A stretch of 37,470 nucleotides of DNA. Source: an uncultured Clostridia bacterium. Its GTDB lineage: Bacteria > Bacillota > Clostridia > Peptostreptococcales > Anaerovoracaceae. Under the pieces are notes generated by a model, which was not told the origin of the DNA, did no database searches, and was given only the letters and a program-made list of their open reading frames with translations. Numbering within the stretch: the first letter of the stretch is position 1; every line of letters starts with the position of its first letter. The stretch spans positions 1-37,470 of the forward strand of contig CALXBQ010000010.1 of assembly GCA_944386595.1 (NCBI GenBank). The letters are read 5' to 3'. Positions 1-7,349 of the stretch are shown one piece after another. Both the position numbers and the translations under genes were made by a program.

Positions 1-146
1 TCATTTAGTGTAACACTTATTTCCACTTAATGAAACCTAAAAGTGGCAATTCACACATTTTTGTAAGAGTAATTGCCACTTTTTTCTCGACGGTTTTCGA
101 AGTGGAATTTAACTTTTCACTTCAGCCACTTTTCACTTCAGTGGTT
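1..146. repeat. Intergenic block of AAGTGG/CCACTT words
   Basis: Non-coding DNA at the left edge holds repeated CACTT/AAGTG words. CCACTT lies at 23, 76 and 126, AAGTGG at 41 and 100, TCACTT at 117 and 133, and CAGTGG at 139. Positions 39-51 and 71-83 form a perfect 13-bp inverted repeat (AAAAGTGGCAATT and its complement, 19-nt loop). TTTTCACTTCAG occurs twice at a 16-bp period (114 and 130). The block ends just upstream of the -10 box for the gene at 218. It could be a multi-site operator; the gene to the left is outside the window. Confidence 0.6.
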
Positions 147-171
147 TTTCCAATGCAAGATGTGATATAAT
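142..171 (+). promoter_or_regulatory. Extended -10 promoter for the gene at 218
   Basis: TATAAT lies at 166-171, preceded by TG one base away (extended -10). No good -35 is present, and the CACTT repeats end where a -35 would lie. The start codon is about 47 bases downstream. Confidence 0.5.
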
Positions 172-217
172 CCTGTCAACGAAAGTACTTACATATACAT
201 CAAAAGGTGGTGTGAAT

Positions 218-589
218 ATGAGCAATGAGAGAAAGATTTTCATCGGGCTTATCACGGTGTTTCTGGCGACCACAGCTTCTTACTGGTTCGGACATCCGGG
301 AATTACCGGCATGTACGGAATGAACGTTGTTTTAAACAGCTTTCTGATTTTGATCGGTATGGCACTGATGATTTATGGAGTCGTAAGAAAAGAAGGCGCT
401 TTATTTGTTCTGGCAGGTTCACTTGTGGCTATGGCAGGAGAAATTGTGTTTTTCTTCACATGGGGAAGGCCGGCGGTAATTTACAGCTTCAGCGAAAGAT
501 TAAATGAAGAGACACACCCTATGTTCTTTGTGAGCCTTGGAGTGCTCGCAGTTACGGCGGCACTTGCGGCAGTATCGATCAGGAGATGA
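218..589 (+). CDS. Small four-helix membrane protein, function unknown
   Basis: This 123-residue protein has four hydrophobic segments (roughly residues 6-26, 37-56, 60-80 and 100-120) with short polar loops and a basic C-terminus (SIRR), so it is an integral inner-membrane protein. No catalytic motif or family signature is recognised. I chose ATG at 218 because AAGGTGG at 204-210 gives 7 bases of spacing; an in-frame GTG at 212 would sit on the ribosome binding site. The gene is monocistronic, with its own extended -10 promoter and a terminator shared with the convergent gene at 642. Confidence 0.75.
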   Translation: MSNERKIFIGLITVFLATTASYWFGHPGITGMYGMNVVLNSFLILIGMALMIYGVVRKEGALFVLAGSLVAMAGEIVFFFTWGRPAVIYSFSERLNEETHPMFFVSLGVLAVTAALAAVSIRR

Positions 590-611
590 AGGATACTTAA
601 TGCGGAGGAAG

Positions 612-645
612 AAAGAAAGTGAGGACGAGCGCCTCACTTTTTCAT
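612..645. terminator. Bidirectional terminator
   Basis: AAAGTGAGG (616-624) and CCTCACTTT (632-640) form a 9-bp stem with a 7-nt loop. A-rich and T-rich flanks let it serve the gene ending at 589 and the opposing gene ending at 642, whose last codons overlap it. Confidence 0.8.
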
Positions 646-1139
646 TTTAAGATTCTGTCCGTGTACGTCCACCTGCACCCTGCGACCAGCATCGCAGCCG
701 CTCCGGCAAGATAGAAAAGCGCAAAGGAAACGGCAGTCCCCTCCATAAGTGAAATCACCAGAAGGAAAACGGGCGGCAGAATGAGCACGGCAAAATCTAT
801 CCCCATTATAATCCGGTACGCCAGAATGCGGCCGGAAGTTTTTTTGTATATGAGCCGGGCGATGACCGTAATAGCTATGACCAGACCTGAATAAGGGGTC
901 AGAATCACTCCGCCCATGTAGAAAATCAGTCCGGTAAGACCGGCGAACCCGGCGCCAAATAAATCTATGAGCACTGCGTAACCTTCGACGTCTCCGACTT
1001 CTTCGCCGGTATTCTGGGGGATCATGGATTTTGCCGATTCCAAAATTACGTTGCCGGAAATCAGCATCACGACCCCGAGGACAAAGCATATGCCGGCAGG
1101 TATGAGAAATAACAGAAGGTTGTTCTTCGCGGCTCTCAT
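642..1139 (-). CDS. Hypothetical membrane protein
   Basis: The 165-residue product has about four transmembrane stretches (residues 7-28, 56-78, 80-97 and 111-155, the last probably two helices). An acidic loop around residues 40-52 lies between the first two. I recognise no family. It begins one base after the stop of the upstream AIM24 gene, so the two are almost certainly one transcriptional unit and probably translationally coupled; its own ribosome binding site is weak. Membrane location is clear, function is not. Confidence 0.7.
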   Translation of the reverse strand: MRAAKNNLLLFLIPAGICFVLGVVMLISGNVILESAKSMIPQNTGEEVGDVEGYAVLIDLFGAGFAGLTGLIFYMGGVILTPYSGLVIAITVIARLIYKKTSGRILAYRIIMGIDFAVLILPPVFLLVISLMEGTAVSFALFYLAGAAAMLVAGCRWTYTDRILK

Positions 1140-1140
1140 T

Positions 1141-1818
1141 TTATCTGTTGCCTGTAGGAATGAACGGAATCAAAGCCTGCGCAACTCCGGAAATAGGCAT
1201 GGTCTGGAGCCATATTCTTCCCGGGCCGGTAAGCTTTGTGTTGAAGAGGCCTTCGCCGCCGAAGACTATGTTCTTAACGCCCTTTACCTGCTGAATGTCG
1301 ATGGATACTGTGCTTTCGAAACCGAGAACGTTTCCGGTGTCAACGATGATTTCCTGACCCGGCTTAAGGTCGTATTCCACAAGGTCGCCGTCAACCTCCA
1401 CGAAGGCCGTTCCGTTTCCGGAAAGTCTCTGCATTATGAACCCCTCGCCGCCGAAAAAGCCTGCGCCCAGCTTCTTGTTAAAGTGAATGGAAAGCTCAAC
1501 TCCCGCTTCAGATGCGAGGAATCCGCTCTTCTGAACGATGAACTCCTTTCCCGGAGCGATTTCCATAGGAATAATCTTTCCCGGGAAGCTGGAGCCGAAA
1601 GCGATCATGCCGTCGCCGTTGGCCGTATATATGTTCTGGAACATGGACTCGCCGGAAAAAGCCTTGGAGAACATTTTGCCGAGTCCGCCTCCTGTGGTCT
1701 CCATTCCCATGTTAGGGCTCATCCATACCATGGAGCCCTTTTCCGTAATCATCTTCTCACCGCTTTCAAGGGTGCAGATAACAATGGGGAAAGTGCCGCC
1801 TTTGATTTCGTATTTCAT
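1141..1818 (-). CDS. AIM24 family protein (TIGR00266-like)
   Basis: The 225-residue protein begins MKYEIKGG and has the repeated beta-rich pattern of the AIM24/TIGR00266 family. Typical elements are a glycine-rich GGGLGKMF stretch near residue 49, FGGEGF and MQRLSG in the middle, and VFGGEGLFNTKLTGPG near residue 190. Bacterial members are of unknown biochemical role. I placed the start at 1818 because AAGGAGG lies seven to eight bases upstream; a longer reading frame to 1854 has no ribosome binding site. A TATAAT box lies on this strand at about 1846-1851. The membrane protein ending at 642 follows directly. Confidence 0.85.
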   Translation of the reverse strand: MKYEIKGGTFPIVICTLESGEKMITEKGSMVWMSPNMGMETTGGGLGKMFSKAFSGESMFQNIYTANGDGMIAFGSSFPGKIIPMEIAPGKEFIVQKSGFLASEAGVELSIHFNKKLGAGFFGGEGFIMQRLSGNGTAFVEVDGDLVEYDLKPGQEIIVDTGNVLGFESTVSIDIQQVKGVKNIVFGGEGLFNTKLTGPGRIWLQTMPISGVAQALIPFIPTGNR

Positions 1819-1910
1819 AAAATCCTCCTTTTTACATCGCGATTGATTATACACATCTTACTTATACTACATCGGTTTGAAAAAGTAAATATCAGAGGAC
1901 AAAATTCAAC

Positions 1911-2465
1911 TTAATCTCTATGGACCGATCTGTAGTATTTTATGAACGGCACGGCAAAGGAGATAAAAATGGCGAGGTACAATGCGAAAAGCACTATAAA
2001 CAAAATGAGAACACCCCGCCCGCCTGATGAGCCTTCTTCAGCCTGCATAAAAATCTGAGGTATGATTACCATAAAGAAGGTTAACAGAAGCGGAACCATG
2101 CGTCCTTCGAAAACCCGTTTTATCATTTCGAGCCGGGAAGCATCATCGCAGAATATTGCTTCTTCGCTTACCTTCATTTCCGATACGGGCTTTCGGAAAT
2201 AGCTGTAGCCCACGTAATTCTGTATGTATTCCCAGCCGCAGTCTGAAAACATCTGTATATACTCGTCTCTGCTACGAACGCTGTCTTCATTGTAGTCGAG
2301 TTGGTATACCACGTCTTTCGGTTCACATTTTCTGAAGTGATAGACTCCGGGAAAACCTACGCCGGTAAATTCCCAGCCGTCGTTGTGACGGTCTCTTAAA
2401 TACTGCTCCTCCTTTTTCCACTGAGGAACGGAAAAAAATCTGATTTCAGTCTTAGTATCTTTCAT
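1911..2465 (-). CDS. DUF2812 domain membrane protein
   Basis: The 184-residue protein has a soluble N-terminal domain (residues 1-95) rich in aromatic and charged residues. It includes WKKEEQYLRDRHNDGWEF and CGWEYIQNYVGYSYFRK, characteristic of DUF2812. Two transmembrane helices follow near residues 120-140 and 152-175. DUF2812 genes are commonly paired with a PadR regulator, as here: the start codon lies 14 bases inside the padR-like gene, with GGAGG just upstream. The protein is presumed to be a membrane component whose expression the PadR protein controls. Its ligand or partner is unknown. Confidence 0.82.
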   Translation of the reverse strand: MKDTKTEIRFFSVPQWKKEEQYLRDRHNDGWEFTGVGFPGVYHFRKCEPKDVVYQLDYNEDSVRSRDEYIQMFSDCGWEYIQNYVGYSYFRKPVSEMKVSEEAIFCDDASRLEMIKRVFEGRMVPLLLTFFMVIIPQIFMQAEEGSSGGRGVLILFIVLFALYLAIFISFAVPFIKYYRSVHRD

Positions 2466-2778
2466 CTTTAGCCTCCATCATGCTTTCGTACAGACGCTTT
2501 ATACGTTTCATTTCTAGCTCCAGAACCTGCGAGCCGAGTTCAGTGATATGATAGATTTTCCTGTTTTCTTCTTCTCTGACGAAACGAATCAGATCGTCTT
2601 TTTCCATCTTAGATAGGCTTCCGTAGAGGGTTCCCGGACTGAGGACTATCTCTCCATTTGTCAGTTCTTCTGTTTTCTTCACTATACCGTACCCGTGGGA
2701 TTCTTCCCTAAGGCATAAAAGAATGTAAAACCCTGTTTCGGTCATGGGTACGTATACTTTTCTGATATGACTGTCCAC
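2452..2778 (-). CDS. PadR family transcriptional regulator
   Basis: The 108-residue winged-helix protein matches PadR. It has TGFYILLCLREESHGYGI near residue 15, the recognition-helix segment LSPGTLYGSLSKMEKDDLI (46-64), and the wing REEENRKIYHITELG followed by a C-terminal dimerisation helix. The start is GTG at 2778, preceded by AGGGGTG at six bases; a second in-frame ATG (residue 12) has no good binding site. Its promoter spacer is a perfect palindrome (see 2802-2861), so autorepression is likely. It overlaps the DUF2812 gene by 14 bases. The inducing signal cannot be told from sequence. Confidence 0.9.
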   Translation of the reverse strand: MDSHIRKVYVPMTETGFYILLCLREESHGYGIVKKTEELTNGEIVLSPGTLYGSLSKMEKDDLIRFVREEENRKIYHITELGSQVLELEMKRIKRLYESMMEAKDERY

Positions 2779-2801
2779 TGCATCACCCCTATTTTGTTCG
2801 C

Positions 2802-2861
2802 ACTGCTATGTATCGTACTTCGATGTAACTAAAGTATAGCACTGCGATATATCGCAGTCAA
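2802..2861 (-). promoter_or_regulatory. padR promoter with palindromic operator in the spacer
   Basis: On the minus strand, TTGACT (2861-2856) and TATACT (2838-2833) are 17 bp apart. The spacer and inner -35 are covered by a perfect 18-bp palindrome, ACTGCGATATATCGCAGT (2841-2858). A second copy matching at 14 of 18 positions lies at 2802-2819, just downstream of the start point. Binding would block RNA polymerase, consistent with PadR autorepression. Confidence 0.75.
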
Positions 2862-2895
2862 GAGTAAATTCAAGTTTTTATGTCGGATTTCGGAG

Positions 2896-4323
2896 TTAAT
2901 TTATTGGCAGCTCCACGGTAAACACGCTGCCCTCTCCTTTTCTGCTTTCTGCTCTTACGCTGCCGCCGTGGGCTTCGGCTATCCACTTCACCATGGAAAG
3001 TCCGAGACCGAAGCTGTCCGCTACGGCAGAGTCAGAAGAACCGTCTGAATCGCGGGTTCTGGATTTGTCGGCTTTGTAGAAGCGGTCGAAGACGTGAGGA
3101 AGATCGGCATCAGAAATGCCTATGCCGTTATCCCTTACCTCTATAATCGTAGCGCCGTCACCTGAAGATGGGCCGCTGCCGGCTGTCGAGCTGCCGACGG
3201 AATAAAGACGGAGCTTCACCCGGGATTCAGCCTTTGACGGGTCGCTGTACTTTATGCCGTTTGACAGAAGATTTATCAGCATACGCATGATAAGAGTCTC
3301 ATCGCCGTTAAACGATATGTCAGGCTGAACGTCCGCAGAAAGGCTGACGCCGCGTCCTTCGGCAACGGCCTTAAGCTCGCCGGTGACGCTTTCGCAGAGA
3401 TCTGACAGGCTGAAATCGTGCTTTTCTATGACCTTGCCCGTGTTGATCGTCCGTGAAACCTGAAGGAGCTGGGTGATAAGGGAGTTCATGCGGCGGCACT
3501 GATTCTGTATGGCGGAAAGAGCCTCCTTGTATTCCTCCTCGGTGTCGGCGGACGCAAGGGCATATTCGCACTCCGCGAGAATCACCGCTACCGGTGTCTT
3601 AAGCTCGTGGGAAACGTCGGAGGTGAATTCCGCCTCCGATTTAAATGCGGTTTCCAACCTGTCTATCATGGCGTTGAGAGTTTCCGCAAGGCGGTAAAGC
3701 TCATCCCTGCTCTTTCCTACAGGAAGCCTCAGAGACAGGTCGTGACCGTTGTTGATTTTGGCGGCGGCCTCCGTTATCTTCGCAACCGGCCTCATGGATT
3801 TTCTGGCTATGAGGCCTCCCGCGATGACCGCGATTATCATAAGGCCCGGAATGGCCAGCATCACGGTGATGGTTATGGCGCCCAGAGACGCAAAGCCGGA
3901 ATCAAGAGTGTAGATTCCTCTTATCCATATACCGCTGCCGTTTTCGTAGACCTTAAGGGTATCATAGATCATCCAGTTCTCTCCGCCGGTTTCTATCTGA
4001 TGATATTCTCCCGACTTGAGAGGAGTGTAGATGGGGAATCCTGCCGGCTCGCTGCCTTTGATCCTGACGCCGGTCTCGTCGTATACGATGATGGCAACGC
4101 CTCTGTAGTTCGTCTGAAAGTCGTCGCCTATCTGGATAATTCCCTCGTCATACACTATGTGCTCAAAACCGTCGTCGACGGCGGATGTCAGCGTAGTCCT
4201 CGCCGTATCCTTTATCTGATTTACCGCGGAAAAATATACGGCGACGCAGAAGACGGCGGTGAAAGCTATGAGAACGGCCGCATAGTAAAGAGTTATCTTT
4301 TTTCCGATAGTCCAGTTTCTCAT
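2896..4323 (-). CDS. Sensor histidine kinase (OmpR-partner type)
   Basis: The 475-residue membrane kinase has transmembrane helices at about 10-32 and 150-172, bracketing an extracytoplasmic sensor region of about 115 residues. A HAMP linker (173-225) and a HisKA domain with the phosphoacceptor His239 in DVSHELKTPV follow. The HATPase domain has NLLSNGIKYS (N box), VRDNGIGI (G1) and FGLGLSMVKW (G2). The ATP lid contains an acidic/serine insertion (RTRDSDGSSDSA), longer than usual. Start and stop overlap the upstream response regulator by four bases (ATGA), giving a cognate pair. It faces a divergent PepSY-protein gene, a likely target or accessory. Confidence 0.92.
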   Translation of the reverse strand: MRNWTIGKKITLYYAAVLIAFTAVFCVAVYFSAVNQIKDTARTTLTSAVDDGFEHIVYDEGIIQIGDDFQTNYRGVAIIVYDETGVRIKGSEPAGFPIYTPLKSGEYHQIETGGENWMIYDTLKVYENGSGIWIRGIYTLDSGFASLGAITITVMLAIPGLMIIAVIAGGLIARKSMRPVAKITEAAAKINNGHDLSLRLPVGKSRDELYRLAETLNAMIDRLETAFKSEAEFTSDVSHELKTPVAVILAECEYALASADTEEEYKEALSAIQNQCRRMNSLITQLLQVSRTINTGKVIEKHDFSLSDLCESVTGELKAVAEGRGVSLSADVQPDISFNGDETLIMRMLINLLSNGIKYSDPSKAESRVKLRLYSVGSSTAGSGPSSGDGATIIEVRDNGIGISDADLPHVFDRFYKADKSRTRDSDGSSDSAVADSFGLGLSMVKWIAEAHGGSVRAESRKGEGSVFTVELPIN

Positions 4324-4988
4324 TTTATCACGTACCCCAGTCCGCGAACCGTCTGGATGAGCTTCGGCTCAAAGTCCGCATCCACTTTCATTCTAAGGTT
4401 TCTTATATATACGTCTATTACGTTGCTGCTTCCCTCGTAGTCGTAGTTCCAGATATGCTGCTCTATTTTGTCCCGGGAAAGCACCATGCCCTGGTTATGC
4501 ATCAGATATTCGAGGATAGAGTACTCCTTGGCGGTAAGCCTGATTTCCCTGCCGTCGCGGTACGCAAGCTTCGTTCCCGTATCCAGAGTCAGCGGGCCTA
4601 CGGTCAGGGTGTTGTCCGATCTGTCCTCCTTCTGTCTTCTTATGAGTACGCGAATTCTTGCGGCAAGCTCCTCCAGAGAGAAAGGCTTTGTCAGATAGTC
4701 GTCGGCGCCAGTATCAAGGCCGGCGACTTTGTCCTCCACTGCGCTCTTTGCGGTAAGGAGAAGGACGTGAGTGTGATTCCCCGCCGCCCGCATTTTCTTG
4801 AGGACGGAAATTCCGTCAAGACCCGGAAGCATTATGTCGAGAATCACCGCGTCGTATTCCGTTCCTTCCATATAATCGAGAGCGTCAAGACCGTCGTGGC
4901 AGGTGTCAACGGTGTAACCCTGTTTTGTTAAATATTTTGCCGTGGTGGCGCACAGGCGCACCTCGTCTTCTACTATCAAAAGCTTCAT
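4320..4988 (-). CDS. OmpR/PhoB family response regulator
   Basis: The 222-residue protein has a receiver domain (1-115) with the acidic pocket EDE at 7-9, phosphoacceptor Asp51 in ILDIMLPG, the T/S switch in LLLTAKS and Lys in YLTKPF. A winged-helix Trans_reg_C domain (130-222) ends in RNLRMKVD and VRGLGYVIK. It is first in a two-gene operon with the kinase. The ATG at 4988 has AGGAAG about nine bases upstream. Two TTTCATTTT repeats at an 11-bp period lie between it and the divergent gene at 5136, a spacing typical of OmpR-family sites, so it may act on both promoters. Confidence 0.92.
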   Translation of the reverse strand: MKLLIVEDEVRLCATTAKYLTKQGYTVDTCHDGLDALDYMEGTEYDAVILDIMLPGLDGISVLKKMRAAGNHTHVLLLTAKSAVEDKVAGLDTGADDYLTKPFSLEELAARIRVLIRRQKEDRSDNTLTVGPLTLDTGTKLAYRDGREIRLTAKEYSILEYLMHNQGMVLSRDKIEQHIWNYDYEGSSNVIDVYIRNLRMKVDADFEPKLIQTVRGLGYVIK

Positions 4989-5048
4989 TTTTCATCTTCC
5001 TTTCCTGTTTTCTATCATAACCCAAAAAAATTAAAAATCCATTAAAAC

Positions 5049-5080
5049 TTTCATTTTATTTTCATTTTGGTCATATATTA
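5049..5080. promoter_or_regulatory. Direct repeats with 11-bp period, likely response-regulator site
   Basis: TTTCATTTT occurs at 5049 and again at 5060, exactly 11 bp apart, followed by an AT-rich -10-like element (TATATT, 5074-5079) on the plus strand. The site lies in the divergent interval between the two-component operon and the PepSY gene. Tandem 11-bp repeats next to a promoter are the classic layout for OmpR/PhoB dimers; the assignment to this regulator is inference. Confidence 0.5.
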
Positions 5081-5135
5081 TGGCACCATCGAAAGTCGGA
5101 AAACATATATAAAAACTTTACAGGGAGGGAAAGAA

Positions 5136-6140
5136 ATGATTACCAAGAGAACAGTTTTAATCACGGCGTCGGCAATAGTAATTGCGGCAATAGCTATCAC
5201 GGCAATCTTCGTTATGACGAGCGGCATCTCCAAGGCAGATGCGGAAAACGCCGCGTCGGGCTACGTTCCTCAGGGAGCCGAGTACATCAAAACAGAAAAG
5301 GACGGAAAGGTCTACGAGGTCACCTACAGGGACAACGGCCTCGGAAGAGAGTATGAGGTAGACATCAGCAGAGAGACGGGAGCCATAGTCGGAATATCCA
5401 TGGACAGCGACAGAGACCATGGCGGCGCCACAGCAAAACTTACGGCAGCTCAGGCCGAAGCGGCAGTGAAGGATGAGATTTCAGGAATCGTAAGCGCTAA
5501 AGTCTATCAGGAAAAGGATGACGACGGAATTTTCTACGATGTGGAATTCACAGCAAGCGACTTTTACGGAAGTGCTGAGGTAAACGCCGAGACAGGAGCA
5601 GTCGTGGATTATACCATCCGCTACGGTTCGCCGGTAGTAATACCTTCTACTGGCAGCGCATCGGGAAATACTCAGGCCGGGGATGATACTGCGGCAAAGG
5701 ATGAAACATCTGCAAAAGACGATAACCAGGCATCCACCTCCGCCGGAAAGACCGAAAGCAACACCCAGTCGGGCAGCCAGAGCGGAACCCAGAGCAATTC
5801 ACAGAGCTCTACAGGAAGCAGCTCAGGTCAGAGCTCTGCAGGAAGCAGCCAGTCACAGAGTGGCTCTCAGCAGCCGGCTCAGAAGCCTTCCGACGGAACC
5901 TCGCAGTCAGGCGGCTCTTCTACATCTAAGCTGATTTCCGCAGATAAGGCGAAGAGCATCGTCCTCGCAAAGATCGGAAACAACAGCGCTTTCATCAAGG
6001 AGCTGGAGCTTGACAGAGACGACGGAATCTACCAGTACGAAGGCGAAGCATATTATAACGGATACGAATACGACTTCGAGATCAACGCTTCTTCCGGCGT
6101 AATCATCAAGTGGGAAGTTGACAGAGAGGACTGGGATTAA
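5136..6140 (+). CDS. Membrane-anchored protein with three PepSY domains
   Basis: The 334-residue protein starts with a signal anchor (residues 4-28), so the rest is extracytoplasmic. Two PepSY-like modules follow at about 32-90 and 99-165; each has a helix, a strand with a Y(E/D)V motif and a TGA(I/V)V turn. A low-complexity Ser/Gln/Gly/Thr linker (about 170-265) and a third PepSY module (268-334) complete it. PepSY domains are associated with inhibition of proteases or sensing near the envelope. The ATG at 5136 has GGGAGGGA upstream. It is divergent from a two-component operon and may be its target or modulator. The linker is rich in SQSG-type repeats. Confidence 0.85.
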   Translation: MITKRTVLITASAIVIAAIAITAIFVMTSGISKADAENAASGYVPQGAEYIKTEKDGKVYEVTYRDNGLGREYEVDISRETGAIVGISMDSDRDHGGATAKLTAAQAEAAVKDEISGIVSAKVYQEKDDDGIFYDVEFTASDFYGSAEVNAETGAVVDYTIRYGSPVVIPSTGSASGNTQAGDDTAAKDETSAKDDNQASTSAGKTESNTQSGSQSGTQSNSQSSTGSSSGQSSAGSSQSQSGSQQPAQKPSDGTSQSGGSSTSKLISADKAKSIVLAKIGNNSAFIKELELDRDDGIYQYEGEAYYNGYEYDFEINASSGVIIKWEVDREDWD

Positions 6141-6157
6141 GGACGAGAATTGAAGGC

Positions 6158-6499
6158 GGTGACAGTGAGAAGCGGTGACAAGTGGGGGCAGGCGCTGAGA
6201 GCGGCGACCCTGAGAAGCGGTGACAAATATACGTATTTCGGTCTCTCGTGTCACCCTTGTCACCATAAGCCGACACATACGGGAACATACGACACCGAGT
6301 GGTGACATAATTAAGCAGATGCAGCTTATTTGTCACCATTTTGCCTTGTAATCAGCCAAAATCAGAAACCCCACAAGCGTTATGGTGACAGAAGCGGTGA
6401 CAAATCGCAAATATGTCACCGCAAACATATAGCAGCCGCATAACGAACCCTCTGCTACTATCCGCAGTCACACGAGGCCACCCGCTCATACCCGTCACC
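6158..6499. repeat. Non-coding block of GGTGACA/TGTCACC word pairs
   Basis: The 366-bp gap between convergent genes has no convincing gene. GGTGACA occurs at 6158, 6174, 6219, 6301, 6384 and 6396, and TGTCACC at 6249, 6258, 6331 and 6414, with a degenerate CGTCACC at 6493. Three units have identical geometry, a word followed by 23 bp and its reverse complement: 6219-6255, 6301-6337 and 6384-6420, at a period of 82-83 bp. The same 7-23-7 geometry with another word occurs at 9583-9781. Both blocks also contain AATCAGCCAAAA (6350 and 9709). Function unknown; protein-binding array or RNA hairpins are both possible. Confidence 0.75.
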
Positions 6500-6506
6500 G
6501 AGGCCG

Positions 6507-6944
6507 CTAAAAGTTCCTATGCAGGTACCAGAGCTTTGCGATGAACGTTATCTGTCCGACAAAATATGCGCCGATGATTATGAGGCACGCAGCGGCGTTC
6601 AGCTGACCGGCGTACGCGAGGATAACAATTACGGCCGCAAGTACGACGCTTAAGACTTTGAATCCGCTTGCCATGGCGGCGTTGCTTAAGGCGATGTTGC
6701 GCTCGTCGTTCATTTCAATTTCAAGTTCCAGATCTTCCTCCGTACGCTTTCTTATGAGAAGGTCGCAGACGCCGCAGATTATAAGCCCTATTCCGAGGAC
6801 CGCAGCGATGAGGGCGATAAAACCGGGATGGGAAAGCTCAATTATTTCTTTAGTGCCTAATCCGTATACGAGAATTCCGCCGAGCATTACGGCAAGTCCC
6901 AGAATTACGGTCAGAGTCGAAGCTGCTTTAGATGTCTTTTTCAT
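6507..6944 (-). CDS. Four-helix membrane protein paired with XRE regulator
   Basis: The 145-residue protein has hydrophobic segments at about 8-30, 42-64, 90-112 and 115-135. Between helices 2 and 3 lies a charged cytoplasmic loop, RKRTEEDLELEIEMNDERN. The loop plus hydrophobic layout resembles small membrane proteins that sit next to YozG-like Cro/C1 regulators in Firmicutes (for example DUF2178-type), but I do not assign a family with certainty. It overlaps the regulator gene by four bases (ATGA), implying translational coupling and shared control. Function unknown. Confidence 0.75.
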   Translation of the reverse strand: MKKTSKAASTLTVILGLAVMLGGILVYGLGTKEIIELSHPGFIALIAAVLGIGLIICGVCDLLIRKRTEEDLELEIEMNDERNIALSNAAMASGFKVLSVVLAAVIVILAYAGQLNAAACLIIIGAYFVGQITFIAKLWYLHRNF

Positions 6945-7147
6945 TTCTCTTCCTCCTCGTCGTAGATGAAAATATTCTCTATAGTCGTGTCAAAATACCT
7001 TGCGATTTTAAAGGCCAGCAGAATGGACGGATTGTACCGGCCGTTTTCCAGGGAACCTATGGTCTGTCTGGAAACCTTCAGGTCCCGTGCAAGATCCTCC
7101 TGTTTGATTCCACGCTGCTTTCTCAATTCTTCCAAACGGTTTTTCAT
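6941..7147 (-). CDS. Short Cro/C1 (XRE) type regulator
   Basis: The 68-residue single-domain helix-turn-helix protein begins MKNRLEELRKQRGIKQEDLA, with the HTH at about residues 14-35 (KQEDLARDLKVSRQTIGSLE). The NGRYNPSI and ARYFDTTIENIFIYD ending is typical of the short YozG-like group. I chose the ATG at 7147 because AAGGAG lies ten bases upstream; an upstream in-frame ATG at 7231 would start inside the promoter region. It is first in an operon with the membrane protein ending at 6507. A perfect palindrome in its 5' leader suggests autoregulation. Confidence 0.9.
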   Translation of the reverse strand: MKNRLEELRKQRGIKQEDLARDLKVSRQTIGSLENGRYNPSILLAFKIARYFDTTIENIFIYDEEEEK

Positions 7148-7164
7148 ATGAATCAGTCTCCTTG

Positions 7165-7231
7165 ATGGAAAGCTAACTTTCCATAGCCTAATTATAGCAC
7201 CGGAATATAAAATGTCAAGTTGACTTTCCAT
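7165..7231 (-). promoter_or_regulatory. XRE operon promoter and palindromic operator
   Basis: On the minus strand, TTGACA (7218-7213) and TATAAT (7196-7191) are separated by 16 bp. The leader holds a perfect inverted repeat, ATGGAAAG-CTAA-CTTTCCAT (7165-7184). A half site, CTTTCCAT (7224-7231), lies just upstream of the -35. This fits repression by the XRE protein encoded downstream. Confidence 0.7.
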
Positions 7232-7349
7232 TCTGTCTCAGTCTCTTATTTTACGGTATTTATCGCTACGGCCGAATCACTAAAAAAACCGTCCTCTACC
7301 GGGGAGAGCCCGCAGCAGAGAACGGAATTGAATTCGAAAATGTTGAAAG

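Noticed and set aside
3607-4440. 277-codon plus-strand frame opposite the histidine kinase
   Set aside because: It is a mirror of the kinase coding strand, has no ribosome binding site and shows no recognisable protein pattern. The same applies to long antisense frames at 20554-21450, 18646-19512 and 27117-28025.
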